Below are positions 23,300 through 32,474 of a stretch of DNA of 64,000 nt, piece after piece. Source of the DNA: Ensifer adhaerens (lineage in GTDB: Bacteria > Pseudomonadota > Alphaproteobacteria > Rhizobiales > Rhizobiaceae); NCBI RefSeq assembly GCF_013283195.1, contig NZ_JABEKT010000002.1:1054001-1118000 (forward strand), written 5' to 3'. The notes beneath the pieces are model-generated. The model was not told where the DNA came from, did no database searches, and saw only the letters and a program-made list of their open reading frames with translations. Made by a program: the position numbers and the translations under genes. The stretch's first letter is position 1, and each line of letters begins with the position of its first letter.

Positions 23300-25039
23300 T
23301 TACGACGTTTGATACGCGCAGTTTCGCGCCACCTTCAAATTCAAGTGATCAGCCAGTCGCATTGCGAGCGCAAGGATCATCAATGTGGGATTGGCGTGAC
23401 CGCTGGTCGGAAACACCGAGCCGCCCGCAACATACAAGTTGTCCACGCCGTGAACTCTGCAGTCAGGGTCGACGACCGCCTTCTTCGGGTCGGCCGCCAT
23501 GCGCGTCGTGCCAAGCGTGTGCGCCATGTCGATGATGACGAGATCTTGTTGCCGGTCTTTTGTCCAGGATTCCAGAATTGGGGTGGGCAGCTCGGCTCGA
23601 GCGAGGGCCGAGTGCGACAACTCGGCAATTTTGAGCAATGTCTTGCGTTCGAGATCGCCAATGCGCCAGTCGATCTTGGCCAGTGGCACGCCGAAACGGT
23701 CCGTTCTCTCGCTGAGAGTTACCCTGCTTGAGGGATCCGGCGCCTGTTCGCAGATCGCTTCCATTCTCAAGCCGGACAACTTGTGTGGCAGCCCACGAGA
23801 CTGGAACTCTTCGGCAACGAGATTGGGTGAAATCAGGATCGCGCCGTTCACGATGAGATCCTTGATGATCTTGGGTGTTCGGGTGTCCGATAGGATTTTC
23901 ATGCCGATCCCTCTGGCAATGAAGCCGGACCCGGAAACAACTGAGAGCAAATCCCGTCCGACATTCGAGCTGCGCGAGTTCAAAAGCTTCTTCAAGGCAA
24001 CCCATGGATCGTCAGGGGCACGTTCAGTTGAGAAGAAGACAGCGGCATTTAAGATCTGGTCGCGCTCTTGCACCTCCGGAGTAAGAGCCAGGCCGTGCGC
24101 GAACATGTGCGCACGATTCTCATGGTGGAGCCCGTAGAAGCCGAAGAGCTTTGTTAGCTCCGCAATTTGATCAGTCTGGAATCTTCCAACACGTGCTGCA
24201 ACGTGATCCATCAGGTATCGCCCGACGACATCGAAGTGATTGCCTATGCCTTTTGAACAGACATCATTGGACGCTAGCAACAATCGGGCATTCTCAATTC
24301 CGCCGGAGGCAAGCACACAGAATGTGGCGTTGATGCGAGCGCATTTGCCACTCACGCTCACAACGTCTATGTGCGAAAACTTGGATCCTTCGCCGTTCAG
24401 GCCCACGCATCTCACCGTCGCGTCAAGAAGAACATGCATATTGGCAGGGCGGCGAGCCAGGACCTCTTGGCCGAACCGCATGATGTCAAGGCGATCGATG
24501 CGCGAACGAGCAAACTGCCAATAGAATGAATGCAGACCTTCCTTGTCGAAGCGTCCCGGCGGTTGCTTCGGGCTGAGGTTCAAGACATCCATCGCCCGCA
24601 GGAGATAGGGAGTGATGTGCCGGTGATCTATCGGCCATCCGGAATGCGGCACCCAGCTTCTCGCCATGAAGTCGAGTTCATCAAACGGAGCCGATTTCCC
24701 GGCCCACGCGTGCGTTGCCCCCCCAAACGCCCTGCACCGAACGCCGAAAGGCTGCACCTCAGGTGACCAGAACCTGGCTTGCGAGCCATGAAATTCTGTT
24801 CTCTTGCGGATCTGTGCCTCGGTTTGAAGCTCGCCGATGTTTTCAACTTCATTGAGCGCCGAATGCTCAGGGGTCTCGAGTTCTTCCCCGCTCTCTACGA
24901 CCAGCACCTTTCTGCCCGGTCCCGAACACTGTTCAGCGATTGTCAGTCCAGTAGGGCCAGCCCCCACGATAACCATGTCGGCCGTAATGATGGAATTGTC
25001 ATCCAACTCCGCAAGCCGCGAGCTTCTCATTTCAGGCAC
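23300..25039 (-). CDS. GMC-family FAD oxidoreductase
   Basis: A 579-residue flavoprotein. The ADP-binding fold GAGPTGLTIAE is at residues 26-36 after an ~20-residue lead, and the FAD contact region is GGATHAWAG (residue ~105). The C-terminal GMC_oxred_C block includes DMAHTLGTTRM and GGSVFPTSGHANPT, with the GHANPT histidine as the expected catalytic base. No Tat or Sec signal is evident, so it is probably cytosolic or membrane-associated. Substrate unknown (an alcohol or sugar). The start is GTG at 25039 or ATG at 25030; both overlap the small upstream ORF, which suggests coupling. Confidence 0.85.
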   Translation of the reverse strand: MPEMRSSRLAELDDNSIITADMVIVGAGPTGLTIAEQCSGPGRKVLVVESGEELETPEHSALNEVENIGELQTEAQIRKRTEFHGSQARFWSPEVQPFGVRCRAFGGATHAWAGKSAPFDELDFMARSWVPHSGWPIDHRHITPYLLRAMDVLNLSPKQPPGRFDKEGLHSFYWQFARSRIDRLDIMRFGQEVLARRPANMHVLLDATVRCVGLNGEGSKFSHIDVVSVSGKCARINATFCVLASGGIENARLLLASNDVCSKGIGNHFDVVGRYLMDHVAARVGRFQTDQIAELTKLFGFYGLHHENRAHMFAHGLALTPEVQERDQILNAAVFFSTERAPDDPWVALKKLLNSRSSNVGRDLLSVVSGSGFIARGIGMKILSDTRTPKIIKDLIVNGAILISPNLVAEEFQSRGLPHKLSGLRMEAICEQAPDPSSRVTLSERTDRFGVPLAKIDWRIGDLERKTLLKIAELSHSALARAELPTPILESWTKDRQQDLVIIDMAHTLGTTRMAADPKKAVVDPDCRVHGVDNLYVAGGSVFPTSGHANPTLMILALAMRLADHLNLKVARNCAYQTS

Positions 25040-25203
25040 ACATTCTTCAAATATGCGCCGACGATCCCTATGGTCAGTATTGGATCGGTGGACCGGCCAC
25101 AGATTACGCCAGTCTGAATGACGCCAAGGATAAGCCTTTCCAAATGTGGTTTGAGCGCACTTCCGGCGCTGCGGTCGCCGCTAACCTGAACGCCTTTCTC
25201 CAT
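25027..25203 (-). CDS. 58-aa ORF coupled to the GMC oxidoreductase gene
   Basis: MEKGVQVSGDRSAGSALKPH opens a 58-residue protein with a hydrophobic stretch (LERLILGVIQTGVICGRST and ILTIGIVGAYL) and two cysteines. The ATG at 25203 has a strong SD (GGAGG, 5-6 bases). Its end overlaps the GMC start by 13 bases. The strong SD and overlap support translation. It might be a small partner subunit or a leader ORF; no family recognised. Confidence 0.5.
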   Translation of the reverse strand: MEKGVQVSGDRSAGSALKPHLERLILGVIQTGVICGRSTDPILTIGIVGAYLKNVCLK

Positions 25204-25406
25204 TCGTCCCTCCAGCCCTAACACCTGTAACTTTACAGTCTCTGGCGACAGGCAACGTTGCGCTGGATCAACCCGTCGATTAGCACGACGCCGCGCGGGT
25301 TTATCGGTCAACGCACCACGGCGTTACTGCTGGCGGCACTCGTATGTGAGAAAGATTTGGCCAACATCGATTGCCGGATCCATTGCCCGAGACAACCAAA
25401 CGCGAC

Positions 25407-25786
25407 ATGACCTACGGCAGTCTTCACCCCCTCGATCCGGAAAGTTTCATTGTACGCGCCGAGGTTCATATCCTCGGTATCGAGCCCCAGATCAGCCGAC
25501 TCTCGAACTGCCAATCACTCTCAATCGTGCCCAACTTCACGAGATCCTGGAGGCCGCCTTCGGCTGGACCGCTAGCCATCTGCATCAGTTCAATTTTGGC
25601 GGCTCACCTACTGAGCCCCCGGAGTTCGATGACGACGGTCTGTTCGACAGCAGGATTTTCGAGGCGACCGGGGTCAGGATGATCGACCTTCACTTACCCC
25701 ACGGTTCTAGCGAGCCCCCTCTCTCGATTCTGACCTGTGCCGGTCGCTTCACCACAGGCGTTTTCGAACCTGCAAACCGTAGTTGA
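25407..25786 (+). pseudogene. Frameshifted, truncated pRiA4b ORF-3-like gene
   Basis: The first part reads MTYGSLHPLDPESFIVRAEV then HILGIEPQISR; after a shift near 25503 it continues LELPITLNRAQLHEILEAAF then GWTASHLHQFNFGG. Together these match the plasmid pRiA4b ORF-3-like family (PF07929), which has IEP.IWRR then a LHEVIQAAMGW.SHLH.F block. One base appears to be missing between the two. The family's C-terminal half (YDFGD.W.H) is absent. This family is common on rhizobial plasmids and mobile islands, so it is a mobile-DNA relic. Confidence 0.7.
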
Positions 25787-26231
25787 GGAATTCGTTTGCC
25801 CCTAAATGCCGCCGTCGCTGGGACCGTCGGCTACTCCTCCTACGGGTTTGCGCAAGTGAGCGTCGACGACGTTGCTCGGTTGCTCGCCTCGTTCAAAGCC
25901 GGGGCTGCAGGGTGCCGGGAGGGTCGCTTCCTGAACAAGCCGTTGCCGGTCGAAAACATCGAGGGCCGCCCGCACAGCCCCTCACTCGCTCCAGCGCGAT
26001 TGGGCGCGCTCGCGAGCGGCTGTGCCCGCGCCGAACAACACCACTCGGCTGGACACGAGCTCGCGGCGCCGTGAGCCAACTTCAAACAGGTCCGAGCGCT
26101 ATTGCGGTCAACACGCGTGGCTCATGACGATGCGAGCGCATAGCAATCGGAATTAGGGTCCGGTTCCTGTCAGGCTCCAATAGCTCGGTTTGCTTGTGGC
26201 TGGCTGCCGACCAAAGTACCGTCGCCGATAA
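25787..26231. other. Degraded or non-coding stretch
   Basis: About 445 bp between the pRiA4b-type relic and the ABC operon terminator. Short plus-strand readings exist (e.g. VSVDDVARLLASFKAGAAG near 25856) but lack SD sequences and family resemblance. Probably more decayed mobile DNA; nothing else seen. Confidence 0.35.
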
Positions 26232-26261
26232 AAATGCCGGGATGATTTTCATCATCCCGGC
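26232..26261 (-). terminator. Rho-independent terminator of the sugar ABC operon
   Basis: On the minus strand GCCGGGATGAT, loop GAAA, ATCATCCCGGC is followed by ATTTTTATC: an 11-bp perfect stem with a T-run, 39 bases after the permease stop. A clear end for the leftward operon. Confidence 0.85.
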
Positions 26262-26299
26262 CAGGTGGCTCACTGGGAGGAGAGGTCTTCTTCGGAGGG

Positions 26300-27325
26300 T
26301 CAGGCTTTCTTGCGGTTCTTCTGTCGATAGACGTCGATGACGACGGCTGCGACGATGATCAGGCCCTTGACGATTTCCTGGTAGTAGGCGTCGACCCTGA
26401 GGAAGGTGAAGCCGGAGGTCATGACGCCGAGGATGATCGTGCCGATCACAGTGCCGGTGATGCGGCCGACGCCGCCGGTCAGAGACGTGCCGCCGATGAC
26501 GGTCGCAGCGATCGCGTCGAGTTCGTACATAACGCCCATGCCGGCCTGCGCCGTCTGAGCGCGGGCGGCGGTGACCACACCTGCAAGGCCTGCCAGCATG
26601 CCGGCAATGGCGTAAACCTTGATCAGATGCGCCTCGACGTTGATGCCCGAGACGCGGGCCGCCTGAACGTTGGCGCCGATTGCATAGGTGAACTTGCCGT
26701 AGCGGGTATAGCGCAGGGCAACGTGGAAGATGACGGCAACGACCAGGAACACGACCACGGGCCAGATACCGGTGCCGATGAAATTGAACTGCTCGGTGAG
26801 GCCTGATACCGGCTGACCCTTGGTGTACCACTTGGAGATGCCGCGCGCCGAAACCATCATGCCAAGCGTGGCGATGAAGGGCGGGATTTTCGTTCTGGCG
26901 ATCAACTGGCCGTTGATGAGGCCGGCCAGCAGGCCGACGCCGATGCCGAGCCCGATCGGCACGATGGCGGGAAGGTCCGTCAGTGAAGGATAGAGTGCAC
27001 GCGGCCAGGAGGAGGCCTGCGCCACGCTGGCCGAGAACATCGCGGTCATGCCGACGACGGAGCCGGAGGACAGATCGATGCCACCGGTGATGATCACCTG
27101 GGTCACGCCGACGGCGATGATGCCGATCACGGCAACCTGCAGGATCATGATCGTCAGGCGTTGCGGGTTCAACAGGAAGCTCTGCCCGACGAAGATCCAG
27201 CCGAGGACTTCGTAGACGAGCGCGATGCCGATCAGCACCAGGAAGATGCTGAATTCGGGCGGCATCCGGCGCTTGGCAGCCGGAAGGGCCGAGCCGGTGC
27301 CTTGTGCGGCGACATTGGTTTCCAT
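26300..27325 (-). CDS. Sugar ABC transporter permease (RbsC family)
   Basis: A 341-residue inner-membrane permease with 8-10 hydrophobic helices. RbsC-family motifs are GVTQVIITGGIDLSSGSVVGM near residue 75, IPPFIATLGMM near residue 148 and DAIAATVIGGTSLTGGVG near residue 265, the last being the ATPase-contact region. It works with the ATPase (27361-28908) and binding protein (29070-29999) just upstream in the same leftward operon. Context and operators point to an inositol-type or rhizopine-type sugar as cargo. Confidence 0.9.
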   Translation of the reverse strand: METNVAAQGTGSALPAAKRRMPPEFSIFLVLIGIALVYEVLGWIFVGQSFLLNPQRLTIMILQVAVIGIIAVGVTQVIITGGIDLSSGSVVGMTAMFSASVAQASSWPRALYPSLTDLPAIVPIGLGIGVGLLAGLINGQLIARTKIPPFIATLGMMVSARGISKWYTKGQPVSGLTEQFNFIGTGIWPVVVFLVVAVIFHVALRYTRYGKFTYAIGANVQAARVSGINVEAHLIKVYAIAGMLAGLAGVVTAARAQTAQAGMGVMYELDAIAATVIGGTSLTGGVGRITGTVIGTIILGVMTSGFTFLRVDAYYQEIVKGLIIVAAVVIDVYRQKNRKKA

Positions 27326-27360
27326 TGTTCGTTCCTCCCTGTGGTCCGTTCGGTTCGCGC

Positions 27361-28908
27361 TTAGCTGGCGGCGAGTTCCATGACCTTGATCTGGGTTGCC
27401 TCGGCACGGTCGAGGATGCCTGTGACGCGTCCTTCATGCATGACCATGATGCGATCGCTCATGCCGAGCACCTCCGGCATTTCCGAAGAAATCATGATGA
27501 CGGCGACGCCGTTGCGGGCGAGTTCGGTGACGAGGCGGTGGATTTCCGCCTTGGCGCCGACATCAATGCCGCGCGTCGGCTCGTCGAGGATCAGGATGCG
27601 CGGGTTGGTGAGCAGCCAACGACCGATCAGCACCTTCTGCTGATTACCGCCAGACAGGTTCTCGATGCGCTCCTGCAGGTTGGGTGTCTTAACGCGAAGC
27701 TTGCGGCTCATCTCTTCGCAGGCGGCAGTGATGTCCTTCTCCGCTACGAAGCCGCCCTTGACGAAGCGGTCCTGCAGCACGGCGATCTGCATGTTTTCAA
27801 GCACGTCAAGGATCAGCAGGCAGCCGGTGTCCTTGCGGTCTTCCGTCAGGAACGCCATGCGGTTGCGAATGGCGGTATTGGGAGTGTCGATCGACACCGT
27901 CTTGCCGTCGATGGCAATGGTGCCCGAACTTGCAGGCGTGACGCCAAAGAGCGTCTCGGCCACGTTCGAACGGCCGGAGCCAACGAGCCCGGCAATCCCG
28001 AGGATCTCACCGGCGCGCACGTCGAAGGAGACATCGCGGAAGACACCGTTGAGCGTCAGGTTCTTGACGGAAAGCACGACGTCGCCGATCGGCACGTCCT
28101 CTTTCGGAAACATCTGGGTGATTTCGCGGCCGACCATCATGCGGATGATGTCGTCGCGGGTGACGTCGCTCGAGGCATGCGTGCCGATGTACTTGCCGTC
28201 ACGGAACACCGAGAATTCGTCGGCGATCTCGAACAGCTCGTTCATCTTGTGGGTGATGTAGACGATGCCGATGCCCTGCGAGCGCAGGTCGCGGATGATC
28301 TCGAAAAGGTGCGCGACCTCGCGCTCCGTCAGGGCGGAGGTCGGCTCGTCCATGATCAGGACGTCGGATTCGTAGGAGACCGCCTTGGCGATCTCGACCA
28401 TCTGGCGGTTGGCAACCGAGAGGTGGCGGACCTCGATCTCGGGATCAAGCTTGATGTTCAGGCGGTCGAACAGCCGGGCGGTGATGCGGCGCATTTCGCC
28501 ATGATCGACGAAGCCGAAGCGGTTCTTCGGCTCGCGCCGGATCCAGATGTTCTCGGCGACCGTCATGAACGGCATCAGGTTCAGCTCCTGATGGATCATG
28601 GCGATGCCGTTTTCGAGTGCGTCGAGCGGCGATTTCAGCCGGATGTCGACGCCCTTCAACTGCACCTCGCCCTTGTCGGGCGTATAGATCCCGGCGAGGA
28701 TCTTCATCAGCGTCGATTTGCCGGCGCCATTCTCGCCCATCAGCGCATGGACGGTGCCGCGCTTCAGGCGGAAGGACACGTCGTCGAGCGCCACGACGCC
28801 CGGGAATTCCTTGCGAATGCCTTCGACATTGAGAAGGTATTCGGCGTTGGGTACGGCGCCGCTGGCGCGCACGGCGGCCATCGTTGTCGGACTGAGCGTC
28901 ATTGTCAT
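27361..28908 (-). CDS. Sugar ABC transporter double ATPase (RbsA/MglA family)
   Basis: A 515-residue protein with two tandem ABC domains. The first has Walker [10 protein letters not shown] at residues 58-66, and Walker B is in [14 protein letters not shown]. The second has the degenerate Walker [10 protein letters not shown] (Lys replaced by Arg, as is usual in the RbsA second domain), the signature LSGGNQQK and [14 protein letters not shown]. It energises the RbsC-type permease encoded 35 bp downstream. Length and layout match RbsA (~500). Confidence 0.92.
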   Translation of the reverse strand: MTMTLSPTTMAAVRASGAVPNAEYLLNVEGIRKEFPGVVALDDVSFRLKRGTVHALMGENGAGKSTLMKILAGIYTPDKGEVQLKGVDIRLKSPLDALENGIAMIHQELNLMPFMTVAENIWIRREPKNRFGFVDHGEMRRITARLFDRLNIKLDPEIEVRHLSVANRQMVEIAKAVSYESDVLIMDEPTSALTEREVAHLFEIIRDLRSQGIGIVYITHKMNELFEIADEFSVFRDGKYIGTHASSDVTRDDIIRMMVGREITQMFPKEDVPIGDVVLSVKNLTLNGVFRDVSFDVRAGEILGIAGLVGSGRSNVAETLFGVTPASSGTIAIDGKTVSIDTPNTAIRNRMAFLTEDRKDTGCLLILDVLENMQIAVLQDRFVKGGFVAEKDITAACEEMSRKLRVKTPNLQERIENLSGGNQQKVLIGRWLLTNPRILILDEPTRGIDVGAKAEIHRLVTELARNGVAVIMISSEMPEVLGMSDRIMVMHEGRVTGILDRAEATQIKVMELAAS

Positions 28909-29029
28909 TGCCTCCCCGTCAATTCCGGCTTTCGCGGAAAAGTCCTCGCAGCTGGTGGGTCAACCAGCATTCTCTCCGCAGGCGCTAGTCTACAGGATCA
29001 GCGCAGCTGCCGCGGGACTGTTTTTGAAT

Positions 29030-29056
29030 GAGAGCGCGGGGATATCCCGAGCTCTC
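29030..29056 (-). terminator. Intra-operon hairpin after the binding-protein gene
   Basis: GAGAGC-T-CGGG, loop ATAT, CCCCG-C-GCTCTC on the minus strand, 13 bases after the binding-protein stop and before the ATPase gene. No T-run follows. Likely an mRNA-stabilising or attenuating hairpin that keeps binding protein in excess. Confidence 0.5.
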
Positions 29057-29069
29057 GATGCAAAACGGA

Positions 29070-29999
29070 TCAGTTCTTGGCCTGATAGCTGGCCATGTTG
29101 TCCTTGGTGACGAGCTCGAAGGGGATGTAGACCTTCTTCTCGATGGCTTCGCCCTTGGCGAGCTTGAGGGCTGCATCAACCGAGCCCTTGCCCTGACCGG
29201 CCGCGTTCTGGAACACGGTCACGTCGAGGTCGCCTGCGGCCATTGCAGCAAGTGCGTCCTGGGTCGCATCGATGCCGCCGATGATGACGCTGTCCATCGA
29301 GCGGCCAGCCGCCTTCAGTGCCTGGATCGCGCCGATCGCCATTTCGTCGTTGTTGGAGATCACCGCGTCAAATTCCAGACCGGCAGAAAGCCAGTTGGTC
29401 ACAAGGTCAGAGCCCTGCGTGCGCGACCAGTTGGCGGTCTGCTCTTCGACGATCTCGATGCCCTTGCATGCTTCGGTCGCGAGCACGTCATGGATGTCCT
29501 TGGTGCGCATGCGGGCGGCCTGGTTGGAGAGCTCGCCCATCATGACGACGGCCTTGCCCTTGCCACCGAGCATCTTGCAGATTTCCTGGGTCTGCAGCGT
29601 GCCGGATTCCTGTTCGTTCGAGGCGACGAAGGCCTGCTTTTCCGGCAGGGTATCGACGTTGACAGGCTCGCGGTTGACGTAGACGAGCGGGATGCCGGCG
29701 TCCGCTGCAATCTTGGACATGGCGGCAGTTGCGTCGGTATCGACAGGGTTGACGATGATGGCGGTGACGCCGGCAGCGATGAAGTTCTGGATCTGGCTCT
29801 GCTGCTTCGAAACGTCGTTCTGCGCGTCTTCGATCTGCAGGTCGACGCCACTGAGCGTCTTTGCGTAGTCGGACATGCCGTTGCGCAGGACCGTCAGGAA
29901 GTTGTCGTCGAACTGCGCCATGGAGACGCCGATGGTTTCGGCATGCGCCGCCGTCGACATCATGACAGCCATGGCTGTACCCAGCAGGAACTTTTTCAT
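29070..29999 (-). CDS. Periplasmic sugar-binding protein, MocB/inositol-type
   Basis: A 309-residue type 1 periplasmic binding protein with a clear signal peptide (MKKFLLGTAMAVMMSTAAHA). Family blocks are ETIGVSMAQFDDNFLTVLRN, AIIVNPVDTDATAAMSKIA, PLVYVNREPVN and AVISNNDEMAIGAIQAL. It resembles rhizobial rhizopine- and inositol-binding proteins (MocB, IbpA-like); this is by recollection. GGAGGAG precedes the ATG. A GGAA-N6-TTCC operator lies 150 bases upstream, matching the site described for S. meliloti IolR, which supports an inositol-family ligand. Confidence 0.85.
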   Translation of the reverse strand: MKKFLLGTAMAVMMSTAAHAETIGVSMAQFDDNFLTVLRNGMSDYAKTLSGVDLQIEDAQNDVSKQQSQIQNFIAAGVTAIIVNPVDTDATAAMSKIAADAGIPLVYVNREPVNVDTLPEKQAFVASNEQESGTLQTQEICKMLGGKGKAVVMMGELSNQAARMRTKDIHDVLATEACKGIEIVEEQTANWSRTQGSDLVTNWLSAGLEFDAVISNNDEMAIGAIQALKAAGRSMDSVIIGGIDATQDALAAMAAGDLDVTVFQNAAGQGKGSVDAALKLAKGEAIEKKVYIPFELVTKDNMASYQAKN

Positions 30000-30148
30000 T
30001 GTCTTTCTCCTCCACATTCGGTGCCCGGCCACACCTTCTCCAGCCGGAAACGCTGACCACATCGGGTTGCGTCGATCCCTGATCGGAAGCGGTACTCCCG
30101 CTACGCTCCAATCAAAACGGAATAAAAGAACCAGTGATTTGCAATTAC

Positions 30149-30162
30149 GGAATATGTATTCC
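30149..30162. promoter_or_regulatory. GGAA-N6-TTCC operator upstream of the binding-protein gene
   Basis: GGAATA-TG-TATTCC, a perfect 14-base palindrome with the GGAA-N6-TTCC form that has been described for the inositol repressor IolR of S. meliloti. It lies between the isomerase stop and the binding-protein start. Confidence 0.6.
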
Positions 30163-30235
30163 ATTTTATGTGGACGCCGTCAAGAGTGTCTTTCGGCGTC
30201 TCACTTCGTTTTCCCGTGATCGATGGTGCCGCGTG

Positions 30236-31048
30236 TTAGAGCCCTGCTTCCATGTAAGCCATGCTGGCCTTGAGGGCGGTGACTGGGTCGACAAGTCCGT
30301 GGACTTCATCGGCAAAAGGTTCGAACGAGAATGGACCGGCATAGCCCGCCGCCAGCAGGCGCCTGATCTGTCCGACATTGTCGAGGGTGTCATTCTGGTC
30401 GACCAGAACGCGATGCGAGTCGCGCAGATCTGCGATCGCCACATTGCGGTCGGTAACCCCGGAAATATGAACGAGGCCGGTCATATCAGGGTGGATTGCC
30501 GGCTCGTCAGCGAGATGGTGGTGGAAGGTATCGTGGACAATACGGAATGTGCCTTCGCCGCCAATCGCCCTTATCGCATCAACAGCTTCCGTTTTGGAGC
30601 GAAGCGAGCAGATCTCGAAGCCGAGCGGTTCGACAAGTCCGATGACGCCGGCGGCATCGAGCATCGGCTTCAGGGCTGAAAGTGCTTGCTTCAAGTTGGA
30701 TTGGCGCTCGCCATCGGCTTGGCCGCTGCCGTCATTGACAGGCACGAGAACAAGCGCCTTTGCCCCGCAGTCTTTGGCATAGGAGATCAGGTGGTCGGCT
30801 TCGGCCGCACGGGTTTCGTTCCATTCGTTGAAGCGCTGCAGGGCGTTGATGGAGATGATCGTTACGCCATGTCTCCCGGCAAGCGCTGCCACGTCTGCCG
30901 CCGGCGCTCCGTCCAGGATGGCGTTGCCGGGTAGGTCGTTGCGGATTTCGACGGACGTCATGCCGAGCGAGCGCGCAAGGGCAAAATAGGCGTCGAGCGG
31001 CAGGGCGGGCGTGGTCATGTGGTTGAGTGCGAAGGGCAGGGCAGCCAT
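30236..31048 (-). CDS. Sugar phosphate isomerase/epimerase-like TIM-barrel protein
   Basis: A 270-residue AP-endonuclease-2-type TIM barrel of the IolE/IolH/MocC kind. Metal-site candidates are E in VGLVEPLGFEICS, the HDTFHHH cluster near residue 167 and E in FSFEPFADEVHG. Enzymes of this type act in inositol and rhizopine breakdown (dehydration or isomerisation of keto-inositols). GGAGGAG lies just before the ATG at 31048, and a 40-base perfect palindrome with the GGAA-N6-TTCC core is 30 bases further upstream. It leads the leftward set with the ABC transporter. The exact substrate is not readable. Confidence 0.8.
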   Translation of the reverse strand: MAALPFALNHMTTPALPLDAYFALARSLGMTSVEIRNDLPGNAILDGAPAADVAALAGRHGVTIISINALQRFNEWNETRAAEADHLISYAKDCGAKALVLVPVNDGSGQADGERQSNLKQALSALKPMLDAAGVIGLVEPLGFEICSLRSKTEAVDAIRAIGGEGTFRIVHDTFHHHLADEPAIHPDMTGLVHISGVTDRNVAIADLRDSHRVLVDQNDTLDNVGQIRRLLAAGYAGPFSFEPFADEVHGLVDPVTALKASMAYMEAGL

Positions 31049-31077
31049 GGGAATGTCTCCTCCAGGTTCGGAATGTT

Positions 31078-31117
31078 AGTAGCTATAAATGGAACGTTCA
31101 TTCCATTTATAGCTACT
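31078..31117. promoter_or_regulatory. 40-base perfect inverted repeat with GGAA-N6-TTCC core
   Basis: A 17-bp arm (AGTAGCTATAAATGGAA, 31078-31094), a 6-base spacer (CGTTCA) and the exact inverse arm (31101-31117). The centre GGAA-N6-TTCC is shared with the site at 30149-30162. It lies 30 bases before the isomerase ATG: a strong operator candidate. Confidence 0.7.
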
Positions 31118-31403
31118 CGCACAGATCGCCGATGGCTAGGCGGCGGCTGAAAAGTGTCTCGTCAAAGCGCTTGCATTGCTGCAAGATTGTCATCCATCGA
31201 TGATGGGATTCAATCAATCGGCCAGTCATTCCATCGCGACCTTGGTAACACTGGGCAGTCACTCTTGCGGCGCGCCGGATGCGGGGTGGTCTCGAAAGCT
31301 GTGCTCGTGCGACGGTCATCGGGCAAGTTCGGTTTGCATTTGGCGCTGCAAGGTGGTTTTTGGCGCAAAGTGCCGAGGTGGCCGGCAGAGTGAGAATGTG
31401 AAC

Positions 31404-32447
31404 GTGTCCGACAATCCTACGCTAGCCGCAATGCAAGCCCGTCCATGGCACCCGAAATGGGGTGCAAGGCTCGGGGCGACGTATTTCGTGCACAAGGCGT
31501 TTCCTTGGCTGGGGCGCTATTTCGGCGAGGCGCCGCTTCGTTCGACGCTGGCGCCCGGGCTCGATGGCATCGTGTCATGGGGTGGCCGGCTGCCGGCGAA
31601 AACGGCCATGAGAATAGCCCGATTGCGTCAACTTCCGCACTGGCATCTCGAGGATGGTTTCCTGCGCTCCGTCGGTCTCGGCAAGGATGGCAGTATCCCG
31701 ATCTCGATTATCATCGATGACAAGGCTCTCCCGGTCGATGCTGGTCGCGCCTCGCGATTGGAATTGCTGGTCCGCGATGCGGCTGGCGGCGTTGCGCACG
31801 ATGTCGGTGCGCCGATCCGTGAGGCGCTGGTTGAGCATAAGCTGTCGAAGTACAACAATCTCCCTCACACTGAGCCCCGGCTCGATCGCTCGACACGGCG
31901 CAGGCTCCTTCTCGTCGATCAGGTTTTTGGCGATGTTTCCGTCGAAAAGGCGCTCGGTTCGGCTTCCGCCTTTGACAGAATGTTGGATGATGCACTCGCA
32001 ACCGGCGCGCAGATTGTCGTTCGGACGCATCCAGATGTTATTGCCGGTCACCGCAAGGGCTACATGACCGAGCGGGCATCGAAATTGCCAGGCGTGACGC
32101 TTATGGCCGACAAGGTCTCTGCGGCCGCAATCCTCGCCGTCGTCGACGAAGTGTGGACCGTCTCCAGCCAAATGGGCTTCGACGCGCTTCTGCGGGGTCT
32201 TCCCGTTCGTTGTTATGCGACGCCGTTTTATGCAGGTTGGGGGTTAACAGAAGACCGCGTGGAGGATCGAGCGCAAGCGGCGCATGCGCGGCGGGCAACC
32301 GCGCGCCCCACAGTCGACCAGCTAACGTTCGCAGCTTTCAGCCTTTACCCCGTCTACCGCCATCCAAAGACGTGGCACGTGCTGGAGCCGCTCCAGGCAA
32401 TTGATTGTCTGGTCGAAGAAATCGCCACAACGAGGCGGACTGGCTGA
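31404..32447 (+). CDS. Single-domain KpsC-like capsule beta-Kdo transferase family protein
   Basis: A ~347-residue member of the capsule polysaccharide biosynthesis family (PF05159). It has the hallmark WHLEDGFLRSVGLG near residue 80, then LVDQVFGDVSV, VVRTHPDV, VDEVWTVSSQMGFDALLRGLPVRCYATPFYAGWG, all typical of KpsC/LipA-type transferases that add Kdo to the lipid anchor of group 2 capsules. Full KpsC has two such domains; this has one. It is 10 kb from the KpsMT/KpsE locus, alone on its strand. Start uncertain: GTG 31398, GTG 31404 or ATG 31431; none has a strong SD. Confidence 0.82.
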   Translation: MSDNPTLAAMQARPWHPKWGARLGATYFVHKAFPWLGRYFGEAPLRSTLAPGLDGIVSWGGRLPAKTAMRIARLRQLPHWHLEDGFLRSVGLGKDGSIPISIIIDDKALPVDAGRASRLELLVRDAAGGVAHDVGAPIREALVEHKLSKYNNLPHTEPRLDRSTRRRLLLVDQVFGDVSVEKALGSASAFDRMLDDALATGAQIVVRTHPDVIAGHRKGYMTERASKLPGVTLMADKVSAAAILAVVDEVWTVSSQMGFDALLRGLPVRCYATPFYAGWGLTEDRVEDRAQAAHARRATARPTVDQLTFAAFSLYPVYRHPKTWHVLEPLQAIDCLVEEIATTRRTG

Positions 32448-32474
32448 CGTTCTTGTCAAGCCGGGCATTCGCCG

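Noticed and set aside
25796-26127. Overlapping plus-strand frames that might be a transposase remnant
   Set aside because: No transposase motif (DDE, HTH) or terminal inverted repeats could be seen.
27304-29031. Long open frame opposite the RbsA-type ATPase gene
   Set aside because: The ATPase strand has both Walker A motifs and signature motifs; the opposite reading is charge-biased and has no recognisable domain.
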